Source: Streptomyces sp. S.PB5 (GTDB lineage Bacteria > Actinomycetota > Actinomycetes > Streptomycetales > Streptomycetaceae). From it: 64,000 nucleotides of DNA. Below, piece after piece: positions 33,201-40,308 of the stretch; positions within the stretch are counted from its first letter, which is position 1; each line of letters opens with the position of its first letter. Location: positions 124,001 to 188,000 of the forward strand of contig NZ_JAQMWP010000011.1 of assembly GCF_030403745.1 (NCBI RefSeq). The letters are read 5' to 3'. The notes under the pieces were generated by a model. It worked only from the letters and a program-made list of their open reading frames with translations, made no database searches and was not told the DNA's origin. Position numbers and translations under genes: made by a program.

Positions 33201-34500
33201 CGACGTCGGCCAACGGCCGGTCCGCGGGCACCAGTCGGTCGGCGAGGCCGGTGAACTCGGCGAGCGCCGGATCATCGGCCGTGACGACCCGCAGTCCGGC
33301 CCGCCGTGCCGCGTCCAGCACGGACTCGGCCCAGGGATCCGCTCGCCCGCCCGGGGCACGCAGCGCGCCGGGGTGCAGGACGATCGTGTCGGCCATCTCC
33401 AGCTGCCGCAGCCGCTCGGGGTCGCGGACCAGGACGCCGGTCAGGGACAGGGCCGTGGCGAAGGTCGTGTGAAAGGCCCCGGGGCCGTAGCGCGCGGCCT
33501 TCGGGGAACCGGCGAGCACCGCTTCCGCCGCCTCGGCACCGTCGTGCTTGACGAGCAGAGCCGCGGCGGCGCCCAGGACGCTGCCGGCGGAGGCGTGGTC
33601 GGCGTACTCCTGGGCCGGGGTGGTCCGCAGGGGCGGGCGCGGGCAGTGGTCCGGGGCGACGCTGGTCCCGCCGGGTACGCACACCCGGTCGTGCACCGCG
33701 TCGAAGGCGGCGGTACGGGCCACCGTCTCCGCCAGCTGGCAGGCGCGCAGCACTCCGTCGAGCACCAGGGAGGTCGGGGTGCGGCCCGCTCCGTGGGCGA
33801 CCGCGTTGGCGACGGCCAGCACCAGGTCCCGGCGGGAGCGGCCGAGGCGGGCGCGCAGCCAGGCCCGGGTGCGCGGGTTCTCGCGCACGAGCGTGACGGC
33901 CGCGGTGACGGCCCGCGGTGTGGGCGGCAGCCGGAGCGCGTATCCGACGAGGGCTGTGGCGATGCCCGCGCCGTCGGCCGCGAGCGCCTCGGCGGCGGCG
34001 CGTATCCCGGCCGGGTCGGCCGGGTGCGGGAACTCCTCCACCGGGTCGTCCGTCCGTACGAGCCCGTGCCGTCCGGCGAGTTCGGTCGCCTTGTCGAGGA
34101 CGTGGTCGCTCAGCGCGTCCTCGGCCGCGGCCACGACGAGCCGCCGCAGTCCGCCGTCCCAGTACGCCAGGGCGACGTCGGGCCGCTCGGCCAGTGCCGC
34201 CGCGACCCGGCGCGCCGCGTGTCCGGTACCGCCCTCCCCGTCCGGCGCGGCGAACCGCAGCGGAAGGTGGGCCCGCCTGCCGGACCGCCAGGGTCGCGGA
34301 CCGCCGGGCAGCGCCCCACGGGCGGCCCGGCCCAGGCGTACGGCGGTGTCGGCGCCGCGTACCCCGGCGCGGGCCGTTCCGGCGGCGGCACCCGCGGCGA
34401 TGCCCACGGCGGGGGCGACGCCGCGCGCGAGCAGCCGGGGTCCGGTGGCCGCGAGCCGGATCGCCGCGGCGGACGGCTGTGTCAGCAGGTGCAGAACCAT
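30211..34500 (-). CDS. Giant cation-translocating P-type ATPase with degenerate duplicated N-terminal half
   Basis: This 1429-residue membrane pump has an intact C-terminal P-type core: TGES with the actuator (about residues 755-760), the phosphorylated Asp908 in DKTGTLT, KGAPE in the nucleotide domain and the hinge GDGANDAAAI near 1167. The last about 150 residues form helices. The first roughly 600 residues are unusual. They contain VLVRDPERLRQLEMADTIVLH followed by PGALR, which lines up with the functional VLVRAPRTLEALGRMDTICFD and KTGTL, and have His376 where the phosphorylated Asp should be. A small metal-binding-like alpha/beta domain lies at about 60-135. Very long pumps of this sort resemble mycobacterial CtpI/CtpH. 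The cation is not evident. The gene follows a small membrane-protein gene by 10 nt, and its end overlaps the OYE gene by 9 nt. Confidence 0.88.
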   Translation of the reverse strand: MVLHLLTQPSAAAIRLAATGPRLLARGVAPAVGIAAGAAAGTARAGVRGADTAVRLGRAARGALPGGPRPWRSGRRAHLPLRFAAPDGEGGTGHAARRVAAALAERPDVALAYWDGGLRRLVVAAAEDALSDHVLDKATELAGRHGLVRTDDPVEEFPHPADPAGIRAAAEALAADGAGIATALVGYALRLPPTPRAVTAAVTLVRENPRTRAWLRARLGRSRRDLVLAVANAVAHGAGRTPTSLVLDGVLRACQLAETVARTAAFDAVHDRVCVPGGTSVAPDHCPRPPLRTTPAQEYADHASAGSVLGAAAALLVKHDGAEAAEAVLAGSPKAARYGPGAFHTTFATALSLTGVLVRDPERLRQLEMADTIVLHPGALRAPGGRADPWAESVLDAARRAGLRVVTADDPALAEFTGLADRLVPADRPLADVVRELRDDGGVVVTVVRPQAPGDPDELSGLLAGDVAVAVTDGDAAVVWGADVLALHGLPDVWRLLTAVPRARAVGRRSQTLARSGAALSGLLVAVGESRRSGGSPWPGLRHAPVDVSAAAALLTGVDAAVRVVAAPAPHPRPRVAWHELKAGDVAERLAAEPGPEPGVVEQTTAQVGRAVHIVGGQPVLAPLRWTLQLARAVRGELDDPLTPVLAVGSAASAILGSVMDALLVVGALDLNALVGGFQRLRAERALAGLLAEQKQKARVTAEDRPDEPRIVDAAKLVPGEVIELQTDDVVPADARLLWEDGLEVDESALTGESLPVGKGTAATPRAPVADRRCMVFEGTTVVAGRARAVVVDTGDRTEAARAVALAARTPPAAGVQARLQELTRKALPLTLAGGAVVTGLSLLRGTPIRQAVSGGVAVAVAAVPEGLPLVATVAQLAAARRLSRRGVLVRAPRTLEALGRMDTICFDKTGTLTENRLRLVRVTAADGTVCAPHDQQAAATLRAAARACPHLNGDGERPQHATDEAVLRAAGPDPEWTQTEALPFEAARGYAAAVGRAADGTPHLVVKGAPETVLPACEGLPPDASGTAQSLARDGLRVLAVARRPLPKTSQDILEQPLKGLEFAGLLGLADAPRDTSQALVRGLREAGVRPVVLTGDHPQTARAIAAELGWPEDMGVVTGDELAAADRSVRSRMLRDAGVVARVAPEQKLQVVEALRDAGRVVGMVGDGANDAAAIRAADIGVGINARGSAAARNAADLVLTDDDLTVLIEAVREGRALWRSVADAIAILIGGNAGEVGFGILGTLLSGSAPLSTRQMLLVNLFTDLFPAMAVAVTPQQEDGTEEETAGEGIAPLGAPLIRKIRHRALTTSLGATTAWLIGRFTPGTARRSTTMALCGVVGTQLAQTLADRRDSPLVRVTALGSAAALVVLVQTPGASHLFGCTPLGPVAWTGVAAAITLAVLSQRAVPQLEQTVERAVRAVARRVSD

Positions 34501-34510
34501 CGCGCGCGCC

Positions 34511-34957
34511 TCAGCCGACGGAGCCGGCCGTGCCGCTCTTCGTGGTCGGACTCCCTTGCGCCGCCGCGGACTTGCTCCGGCCGGAGGCCGTCTGCCGGGT
34601 GCCGGTGCGCTTGCTGGCTCCGGTCCCCTTCCCGGCGGCCGCTTCGGTCGGCTGCACGGTCTCCTTGGTCTCCCCGGTGCCGGTGGCGTCGTGGTGCTCC
34701 TCGGGCCGCGGCTGGGTCAGCCAGGCGACCGCGGCGCCGGTGAGGGCGATCGGCCACTCCACGACACCGACGACGCCCAGCACGCCGGCGCCGGTGTACA
34801 CCACCATGCGGCGACCGCGCGGGGACACCGCTCCCACCCTGTCCAGCGCCCCTTCGGCCGCCCTGCTGACCATCCCGGCTCCGGGCACCCTGCGCAGCCC
34901 GGAGGCCACGCTCCGGAGGGGCTCCGGGAGGGTCGTCGACGACGACTGCCGAGTCAT
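34511..34957 (-). CDS. Small membrane protein with Ser/Thr/Lys-rich tail, upstream of the P-type ATPase
   Basis: This 148-residue protein has a short amphipathic N-terminal part, one long hydrophobic stretch VVYTGAGVLGVVGVVEWPIAL and TGAAVAWL (about 53-80), and a disordered Lys/Thr/Ser/Ala-rich C-terminus. I do not recognise a family. ATG at 34957 follows GAGGCGAG; an upstream in-frame start lacks such a site. The stop is 10 nt before the ATPase start, so it should be cotranscribed and may be an accessory or regulatory subunit of the pump. That is inference from position. Confidence 0.7.
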   Translation of the reverse strand: MTRQSSSTTLPEPLRSVASGLRRVPGAGMVSRAAEGALDRVGAVSPRGRRMVVYTGAGVLGVVGVVEWPIALTGAAVAWLTQPRPEEHHDATGTGETKETVQPTEAAAGKGTGASKRTGTRQTASGRSKSAAAQGSPTTKSGTAGSVG

Positions 34958-35085
34958 CACTCGCCTCGATTCCTGTGCGATCCGTTCACGGACCAGCCGG
35001 GTTCCCCGCAAGGGTCGACGTCATCCCCGGGAAGTACGAGATCGAGGACTTCTCCTTCCGGAGGGTTGGGACCGATGCCTCCGTG

Positions 35086-35098
35086 GGCACGATGTGCC
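35086..35098. promoter_or_regulatory. Palindrome GGCAC-GAT-GTGCC between the ATPase operon and a small gene
   Basis: This perfect 5+5 dyad lies in the 190-nt divergent gap, 128 nt before the small membrane-protein gene and 49 nt before the 33-residue gene. GGGACCGATGCCTCC just upstream (35069-35083) loosely recalls dormancy-regulon boxes but does not match well. It is a candidate operator only. Confidence 0.3.
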
Positions 35099-35147
35099 GA
35101 AAGGCCCTGGCGACGAGGCTGGTCGCACCAGGCATGAGGAGGGCGTC

Positions 35148-35249
35148 ATGATCCGACAGACCCGCATCCGCGTCACCCGCCGGCCCGCCACGCCTCGCGA
35201 CGACACGATCGACCGCAGGACGCCCTCGGGACGGGTGCTGCCCTACTGA
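35148..35249 (+). CDS. 33-residue basic peptide gene with a strong ribosome binding site
   Basis: ATG at 35148 is preceded by GAGGAGGGCGTC, an excellent Shine-Dalgarno at good spacing, and the frame ends with TGA at 35249. The product is Arg- and Thr-rich (MIRQTRIRVTRRPATPRD at the start) with a pI that must be very high, and it ends GRVLPY. It has no signal peptide or membrane segment. It is followed 9 nt later by a perfect hairpin terminator, so a short stand-alone transcript is likely. The gene diverges from the ATPase operon. I recognise no family; it could be a nucleic-acid-binding or stress peptide. Confidence 0.6.
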   Translation: MIRQTRIRVTRRPATPRDDTIDRRTPSGRVLPY

Positions 35250-35258
35250 GCCCGGCGA

Positions 35259-35290
35259 AGGGCGGCCGGAGGGAGACCTCCGGCCGCCCT
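35259..35290. terminator. Bidirectional hairpin terminator
   Basis: AGGGCGGCCGGAGG (35259-35272) and CCTCCGGCCGCCCT (35277-35290) form a perfect 14-bp stem with a GAGA loop. It lies between the small peptide gene and the convergent esterase gene, whose stop is 8 nt away, so it can serve both. Confidence 0.85.
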
Positions 35291-35297
35291 CGGCATG

Positions 35298-36614
35298 TCA
35301 ACCGGCCGTGCAGGCCGTCCTGTTGAGCGTGAAGGCGCCCGGCGCCGCGCTGTTCCCGGCGTGGGTGGCCTGGTAGCCGATGCTGACGCTCGCGTTGGGG
35401 GCGAGGGTCGCGTTGTACGAGGTGTTCGTGGCCGTCACCGTGCCGGAGCTCGGCGTGTAGGTGGCGTTCCAGCCGCTGGTGATGGTCTGGCCGCCGGGCA
35501 GGGTGAAGCCGAGCTGCCAGCCGTTGAGCGTGGTCGTGCCGGTGTTGGTGATCGTCACGGAGGCGGTCAGGCCGCTGCTCCAGGCGTTGGAGGTCACGGT
35601 CACCTTGCAGGGACCGGCCGGGGGTTGGGGCGCGGTGCCGCCGCCGTCGAGGCCGAAGAACGTGAGCACGCGGGCGCCCATCCCCGAGGCGTACACGTTG
35701 TGGCCGACGCCTTGAAGGCTGATCGCCTCCACCTGGGCCCGGTCACCGGTGCCGCCGTAGCGGGTGCGGGTCCAGCCGGACTGGGGCGAGTCGGTGGCGG
35801 CCGGGGTCTGGCTCACCCCCTGCACGTTCGTCCACTGCTTGATCTCCTCGCCGAAGTTGGGATAGCGCAGCGTGTCGTCCGCGGTGCCGTGCCACAGCTG
35901 CATCCGCGGGCGAGGGCCCGTGTAGCCGGGGTAGGCAGCGCGGGCGATGTCGCCCCATTGCTGCGCGGTGCGGGTGATCGTGCCCTGTGCGCAGGCGCTG
36001 TTCCACTCGGAGCCGTCGCTGGTGGCGAAGCAGCCGAACGGCACGCCGGCGAAGGCGGCGCCGGCGGCGAAGACGTCCGGGTAGTCGCCGAGCAGGACGT
36101 TGGTCATCATCGCGCCGGAGGAGATGCCGGTGGCGAAGACGCGGCTGGTGTCGGCGCTGTAGCGGCCGACCGTCCAGTCGACCATCGACTTGATGCCGAC
36201 CGGGTCGCTGCCGCCGCCGCGCTTGAGGGCCTGTGGCGAGGAGACGTCGAAGCACTTGCTGGAGCGGGTGACGGACGGGTACACGACGATGAAGCCGTAC
36301 TTGTCGGCGAGCGAGGCGTACTCGGTGCCGGAGTACATCGCCGGGCCGGAGCCGGTGCAGTAGTGGACGGCCACCAGGATCGCCGGATGCGCGGTGACGG
36401 TCTGGGGGACGTACAGGTACATCCGCAGGTTGCTGGGGTTCGTGCCGAAGTTGGTGACCTCGGTGAGGGTCGCGGTCGGGGCGGCCTCCTCGGCGGCGGA
36501 GGCCGGCGGCGCGGCAAGGAGTGCGGCGGCGAGCAACGCGACCAGTGTCGCGTGGAGTGCGGCGAGGAGCGCGCGCAGCGGTCTCCTCGCGAGGGTGCCG
36601 ACGGTGGCGGACAC
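35298..36614 (-). CDS. Secreted CE1/PHB-depolymerase-type esterase with C-terminal CBM2
   Basis: This 438-residue exported enzyme has a signal peptide (basic residues 10-14, hydrophobic 18-38, cleavage near ASAAEE at 40). The alpha/beta-hydrolase domain carries the nucleophile Ser165 in GISSG, Asp in HGTADDT (about 268-274) and His in GVGHNVY. After a short GGGTAPQPP linker the C-terminal about 100 residues (about 334-438) form a family 2 carbohydrate-binding module with bounding cysteines and the Trp residues NAWSSG, LNGWQLGF and SGWNATY. A CBM2 means cellulose or xylan binding, so the esterase likely removes acetyl or feruloyl groups from plant cell wall rather than degrading PHB. GTG at 36614 has GAAGGG upstream. 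A CebR-like box lies 82 nt upstream. Confidence 0.88.
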   Translation of the reverse strand: MSATVGTLARRPLRALLAALHATLVALLAAALLAAPPASAAEEAAPTATLTEVTNFGTNPSNLRMYLYVPQTVTAHPAILVAVHYCTGSGPAMYSGTEYASLADKYGFIVVYPSVTRSSKCFDVSSPQALKRGGGSDPVGIKSMVDWTVGRYSADTSRVFATGISSGAMMTNVLLGDYPDVFAAGAAFAGVPFGCFATSDGSEWNSACAQGTITRTAQQWGDIARAAYPGYTGPRPRMQLWHGTADDTLRYPNFGEEIKQWTNVQGVSQTPAATDSPQSGWTRTRYGGTGDRAQVEAISLQGVGHNVYASGMGARVLTFFGLDGGGTAPQPPAGPCKVTVTSNAWSSGLTASVTITNTGTTTLNGWQLGFTLPGGQTITSGWNATYTPSSGTVTATNTSYNATLAPNASVSIGYQATHAGNSAAPGAFTLNRTACTAG

Positions 36615-36695
36615 GGTGGGGTCCCTTCGTGATGGCGGCTCGTGGGGGCATCGCTGAGGGGAGCACCAGGCATGGTGGCATGCACATGGCCGCCA

Positions 36696-36709
36696 TGGAA
36701 GCGCTCCCA
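36696..36709. promoter_or_regulatory. CebR-like operator
   Basis: TGGAAGCGCTCCCA (minus strand TGGGAGCGCTTCCA) matches the CebR cellulose-utilisation box TGGGAGCGCTCCCA at 13 of 14 positions. It lies 82 nt before the esterase-CBM2 start, in the shared intergenic region. Cellobiose-type release of a LacI-family repressor would induce the gene. Confidence 0.75.
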
Positions 36710-36747
36710 CTGACGTCGTCACATATCGGGGAGTTTTGCGTGAGGCG

Positions 36748-36776
36748 TTGACTAGAAAGCGCTTGCCTCCTACGTT
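36748..36776 (+). promoter_or_regulatory. Pectate lyase promoter with AAGCGCTT operator in the spacer
   Basis: TTGACT (36748-36753) and TACGTT (36771-36776) are exactly 17 nt apart. The spacer contains GAAAGCGCTTGC with the palindrome AAGCGCTT (36757-36764), the core of LacI-type sugar-repressor sites. A repressor bound there would occlude the promoter. Confidence 0.65.
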
Positions 36777-36903
36777 CCGTTCAGAGATGTGACCTGCCCT
36801 TGCGAGAAGCACCTCAGGTGGCAGCAGATCAAGCACATCTCGTTCTGAATGGCGTCCAGAATTCAGATACATGATCGACTCGACGGACAGAAGGAATCGG
36901 GAC

Positions 36904-37686
36904 ATGACTTCTGCAGCTCGGACGCGCGCCCGCACGCGCGCACTGACCGGCGCGACGGCCGCTCTCGGCTCAGCGCTTGGCATGATCATGACCACGGGGG
37001 CCACTCCGGCCGCCGCGGCCACCTGGCCGACGCCCACCAGCAGCCGGCCGGTGTCCGCCACCATCCCCGTCTCCGGCACGGTCGACGGCGGGATGAAGCG
37101 GTACTACGGCAGCGGGGACCTGGCCGGCGACGGCCAGGAGGAGGGCCAGGACCCGATCTTCAAGCTCGCGGCCGGCGCGACCCTGAAGAACGTCATCATC
37201 GGCGCGCCCGGCGCCGACGGCATCCACTGCGAGGGCAACTGCACCCTGCAGAACGTCTGGTGGGAGGACGTCGGCGAGGACGCCGCGACCTTCCGCGGCG
37301 GCTCCACGTACACCGTGACCGGAGGTGGCGCGAAGAAGGCGGCCGACAAGGTCTTCCAGCACAACGGCCCCGGCACGCTGAACATCTCCAACTTCGCAGT
37401 CGCCGAGTTCAAGACCCTGTACCGCTCCTGCGGCGACTGCTCCACGCAGTACACGCGCAAGGTGAACCTCAGCAACATCGAGGTCACCGGCACCGGGTCG
37501 ACGGCGCGCCTGGTCGGCATCAACGTCAACCGCGGTGACGTGGCGACACTGCGGGGCATCACGATCCTGGGCGACTCCGGCCGCAAGGTCATCCCCTGCC
37601 AGAAGTACAACAACAACACCGCGGTCGGTACGGGCCCGGACGGCACCAACTGCCTGTACTCGGCCTCGGACATCACCTACCGGTAA
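36904..37686 (+). CDS. Secreted pectate lyase, PL3 family
   Basis: This 260-residue exported enzyme has a signal peptide (RARTRALTGATAALGSALGM, cleavage near AAAATW at about 39). The mature part is a compact beta-helix of PL3 type, with VWWEDVGEDAATF (about 119-131), a calcium-binding acidic cluster, and NISNFAVAEFKTLYRSCGDC with paired cysteines. PL3 enzymes cleave polygalacturonate by calcium-dependent beta-elimination. ATG at 36904 follows AAGGAATCGGGAC; the upstream ATG at 36871 would make an atypical long leader. It diverges from the esterase-CBM2 gene, and both have LacI-type boxes, so they form a plant cell wall module. Confidence 0.88.
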   Translation: MTSAARTRARTRALTGATAALGSALGMIMTTGATPAAAATWPTPTSSRPVSATIPVSGTVDGGMKRYYGSGDLAGDGQEEGQDPIFKLAAGATLKNVIIGAPGADGIHCEGNCTLQNVWWEDVGEDAATFRGGSTYTVTGGGAKKAADKVFQHNGPGTLNISNFAVAEFKTLYRSCGDCSTQYTRKVNLSNIEVTGTGSTARLVGINVNRGDVATLRGITILGDSGRKVIPCQKYNNNTAVGTGPDGTNCLYSASDITYR

Positions 37687-37713
37687 CCCGGCAGGCACTC
37701 CCCCCACGATGAA

Positions 37714-37758
37714 GGCGGCCGTACGAAGCATCCCCGCACCGCGCTTCGCACGGCCGCC
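37714..37758. terminator. Hairpin between pectate lyase and PaaX-like genes
   Basis: GGCGGCCGTACGAAGC (37714-37729) pairs with GCTTCGCACGGCCGCC (37743-37758) with one internal mismatch and a 13-nt loop. It should end transcripts from both convergent genes. Confidence 0.8.
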
Positions 37759-37761
37759 GCA

Positions 37762-38493
37762 TCATGCGCCCAGCTCCCGCCGGTAGTTCGCGTACGCGGC
37801 ACGGAGGGCCTCCCCCGGCCAGTCGTCGGGCAGGAGCCCTTCGGGCAGGACCGGATCGGCGAGCAGGTGCCGCACGACCGCCGCGAACACGGTGAAGAGG
37901 TCGGCGGGGTGCTCCGCGCGTGCCGCGCGGGCGAGCAGGGCCCGGCCCGTGGCGGCCCAGACGTCGAGCGGCCAGAGGGCCGCGGCCAGCTCGGCCGCGG
38001 GACGGCCGGGGCGGGCGGTGCAGCGCTCGGCCACCTGCTCGAGGTCGTCCGGCAGCGGGCGGAGCAGGTTGGCGGGGCGCAGCCAGACGCCCTCGCGGAG
38101 TTCGGCCAGGCGCAGGGCGGTCAGCCGGGTGCGCAGGTCGGCCCGTTCGGCGGGGCCGCGGCCGGTCGCCGTGATCACGAGCATCTCCCAGTCGCCCTCC
38201 CACGCGCGCGTGCGGGGATGCACGGCGTCGTCCTGGCGCCGCTGGCGCTCCAGGAGACGGTCACTGAGGCGGTAGACGGTGTCCGCGCGCCGCAGATCGC
38301 CGGCCGCCACCATCCGGCTGAGCGCGGCCCGCGCGGTGGAGCCGCCGACACCGAAGGGCTCCACGCGGCGTACCAGTTCCTTCACCGGCAGCTCGGGGGG
38401 ATGCACCCCCAGCAGCAGGCTCAGGACGACCGAGCGTGCGGAGAGCGGGCGCAGTTCCAGCTCGTCGGGCCGCGCCGTGATGTTCGTCCGCAT
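37762..38493 (-). CDS. PaaX-like transcriptional regulator
   Basis: This 243-residue protein has the PaaX layout. An N-terminal winged helix (SARSVVLSLLLGVHPPELPVKELVRRVEPFGVGGSTARAALSRMVAAGDL) is followed by an alpha/beta domain with WEGDWEMLVIT, the central hallmark, and a helical C-terminus. PaaX members repress phenylacetate or other aryl-CoA genes and respond to acyl-CoA ligands. ATG at 38493 is preferred; TACAGT 8 nt upstream could be a -10, giving a leaderless mRNA. A GTG two codons upstream is possible. It diverges from an acyl-CoA dehydrogenase gene with a perfect palindrome in between. Confidence 0.85.
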   Translation of the reverse strand: MRTNITARPDELELRPLSARSVVLSLLLGVHPPELPVKELVRRVEPFGVGGSTARAALSRMVAAGDLRRADTVYRLSDRLLERQRRQDDAVHPRTRAWEGDWEMLVITATGRGPAERADLRTRLTALRLAELREGVWLRPANLLRPLPDDLEQVAERCTARPGRPAAELAAALWPLDVWAATGRALLARAARAEHPADLFTVFAAVVRHLLADPVLPEGLLPDDWPGEALRAAYANYRRELGA

Positions 38494-38514
38494 GGTCACG
38501 TACTGTATGCCGTA

Positions 38515-38544
38515 TTGCAGGATTGCTGCGATCGCAGCGATAGT
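38515..38544 (+). promoter_or_regulatory. Acyl-CoA dehydrogenase promoter with 14-bp palindrome in the spacer
   Basis: TTGCAG (38515-38520) and GATAGT (38539-38544) are 18 nt apart, and the palindrome GCTGCGATCGCAGC (38525-38538) fills the spacer exactly up to the -10. The gene starts 14 nt after the -10. The divergent PaaX-like regulator is the obvious ligand. Confidence 0.65.
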
Positions 38545-38558
38545 GCAACACTCACTTC

Positions 38559-40199
38559 ATGGACTCCACGCGCGCGACACATGACGTCACCAACCAGGCC
38601 CCGCCCCTGGCCCCGTACGACGCGGCCGAGGACGCGGCCCTGCTGGAGGGACTGCGCCGCGAGGGCGCCGGCTGGGCCGAGCCGGACGTACGGCGGCTCG
38701 GACGGCTGGCCGGGAGCGCGGAGGCCCAGGAGTGGGCCGAGCTCGCCAACCGCCATGAGCCGGAACTGCGCACGCACGACCGGTACGGGCACCGCGTCGA
38801 CGAGGTCGATTTCCATCCGAGCTGGCACCACCTGATGCGCGTCGCGGTGGCCGAGGGACAGGCCGGTGCGCCCTGGGCCGACGGGCGGCCGGGCGCGCAT
38901 GTCGCGCGGACCGCGGGCGGCCTGGCGTGGGGGCACACCGACGCCGGGCACGGCTGTCCGACCTCGATGACGTACGCCGCCGTCCCGGCCCTCAGGCACC
39001 AGCCGGAACTCGCCAAGCTCTACGAACCCCTGCTGACCTCACGGGAGTACGAGCCGGGGCTGCGGGTGCCCGCCGAGAAGCGGGGTCTGCTCGCGGGCAT
39101 GGGGATGACCGAGAAGCAGGGCGGCTCCGACGTCCGGACGAACAGCACGACGGCCACGCCGACGGCCGAGCCGGGTGTGTACACGCTGCGCGGGCACAAG
39201 TGGTTCACGTCCGCGCCGATGTGCGACGTGTTCCTGGTGCTGGCGCAGGCCCCTCAGGGGCTGTCGTGCTTCCTGGTACCGCGCGTCCTGCCCGACGGCA
39301 CCCGCAACACGTTCCGCATCCAGCGGCTGAAGGACAAACTCGGCAACCGGTCGAACGCCTCCTCCGAGCCCGAGTTCGACGGGACCGTGGCCTGGCTGGT
39401 CGGCCCCGAGGGACGGGGCGTCAAGACGATCATCGAGATGGTCAACTGCACGCGCCTGGACTGCGTGATGATGTCGGCCACGCTGATGCGCAGGACACTT
39501 GTCGAGGCGGGACATCACACCCGGCACCGCAGCGCGTTCGGCGCCCGGCTGGTCGACCAGCCGCTGATGCGCAACGTGCTCGCCGATCTCGCCCTGGAGT
39601 CCGAGGCCGCGACCACGCTCACCCTGCGGCTGGCCGGGGCCGCCGACCGGGCGGTGCGCGGGGACGAGGGCGAGCAGGCCTTCCGGCGCATCGCGACGGC
39701 CGTCGGCAAGTACTGGGTGACCAAGCGGGGCCCCGCCTTCACCGCGGAGGCCCTGGAGTGCCTGGGCGGAAACGGGTACGTGGAGGACTCCGGTATGCCC
39801 CGCCACTACCGCGAGGCTCCCCTGCTGTCGATCTGGGAGGGCTCCGGGAACGTCAACGCCCTCGATGTGCTGCGGGCGTTGGTGAAGGAACCCGGCACCG
39901 CGGACGCGCTCTTCGGCGAACTCGCCCTGGCGCAGGGGGCGGACGCCCGTCTGGACGCGGCCGTGAGCCGGCTGCGGCAACTACTGGACTCCGCGTCCGA
40001 GACGGGCGCCCGGCGCCTGGTGGAACAGATGGCGCTCGCCCTCCAGGCCTCCCTGCTGGTCCGGCACGCCCCGCCCGCGGTCGCCGACGCCTTCTGCGCG
40101 ACCCGGCTCGGCGGCGACTGGGGGCACTCCTTCGGCACGCTTCCCGACACGGCGGACCTCGGCGCGATCCTGCGCCGCGCGCTGCCCGAGGAGAACTGA
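38559..40199 (+). CDS. AidB-like acyl-CoA dehydrogenase family flavoprotein
   Basis: This 546-residue flavoprotein has the acyl-CoA dehydrogenase fold with the AidB-type start NQAPPLAPYDAAEDAAL. MTEKQGGSDVRTNST and YTLRGHKWFTSAP bind FAD and substrate in the AidB manner, and the C-terminal ECLGGNGYVEDSGMPRHYREAPLLSIWEGSGN carries the helix bearing the catalytic-base region. AidB of E. coli is a DNA-binding alkylation-response flavoprotein; whether this relative acts on DNA or on an acyl-CoA is open. ATG at 38559 lies 14 nt after the -10, leaving a very short leader. Control by the adjacent PaaX-like regulator argues for a thioester ligand. Confidence 0.85.
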   Translation: MDSTRATHDVTNQAPPLAPYDAAEDAALLEGLRREGAGWAEPDVRRLGRLAGSAEAQEWAELANRHEPELRTHDRYGHRVDEVDFHPSWHHLMRVAVAEGQAGAPWADGRPGAHVARTAGGLAWGHTDAGHGCPTSMTYAAVPALRHQPELAKLYEPLLTSREYEPGLRVPAEKRGLLAGMGMTEKQGGSDVRTNSTTATPTAEPGVYTLRGHKWFTSAPMCDVFLVLAQAPQGLSCFLVPRVLPDGTRNTFRIQRLKDKLGNRSNASSEPEFDGTVAWLVGPEGRGVKTIIEMVNCTRLDCVMMSATLMRRTLVEAGHHTRHRSAFGARLVDQPLMRNVLADLALESEAATTLTLRLAGAADRAVRGDEGEQAFRRIATAVGKYWVTKRGPAFTAEALECLGGNGYVEDSGMPRHYREAPLLSIWEGSGNVNALDVLRALVKEPGTADALFGELALAQGADARLDAAVSRLRQLLDSASETGARRLVEQMALALQASLLVRHAPPAVADAFCATRLGGDWGHSFGTLPDTADLGAILRRALPEEN

Positions 40200-40250
40200 C
40201 CGGCAGGCGCCCGAGTGTTGGCCGACAGTCGTCCCCCGATTCCGCTTGGT

Positions 40251-40272
40251 TGTCAGTGCCGTGGTGCAGACT
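40251..40272 (+). promoter_or_regulatory. RecA-NDp/PafBC-like promoter of the HEAT-repeat gene
   Basis: TTGTCAGTG (40250-40258), then 8 nt, then CAGACT (40267-40272) follows the spacing of the LexA-independent DNA-damage promoter TTGTCRGTG-N8-TAnnnT; only the first base of the -10 differs. The gene starts 36 nt later. Confidence 0.6.
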
Positions 40273-40308
40273 CACGATCAGTAGGCACTTCGCATGGGGG
40301 AGGACGTC

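Noticed and set aside
30361..34743. A 1460-codon open frame antisense to the P-type ATPase
   Set aside because: It mirrors the real gene in GC-rich DNA. The product is Gly/Arg/Gln-rich with no domain, and the opposite strand has full P-type motifs.
35069..35083. GGGACCGATGCCTCC as a DevR/OsdR dormancy box
   Set aside because: The second half does not match the expected GNCCC arm; similarity is too weak to claim despite the Rv1733c-like gene in the window.
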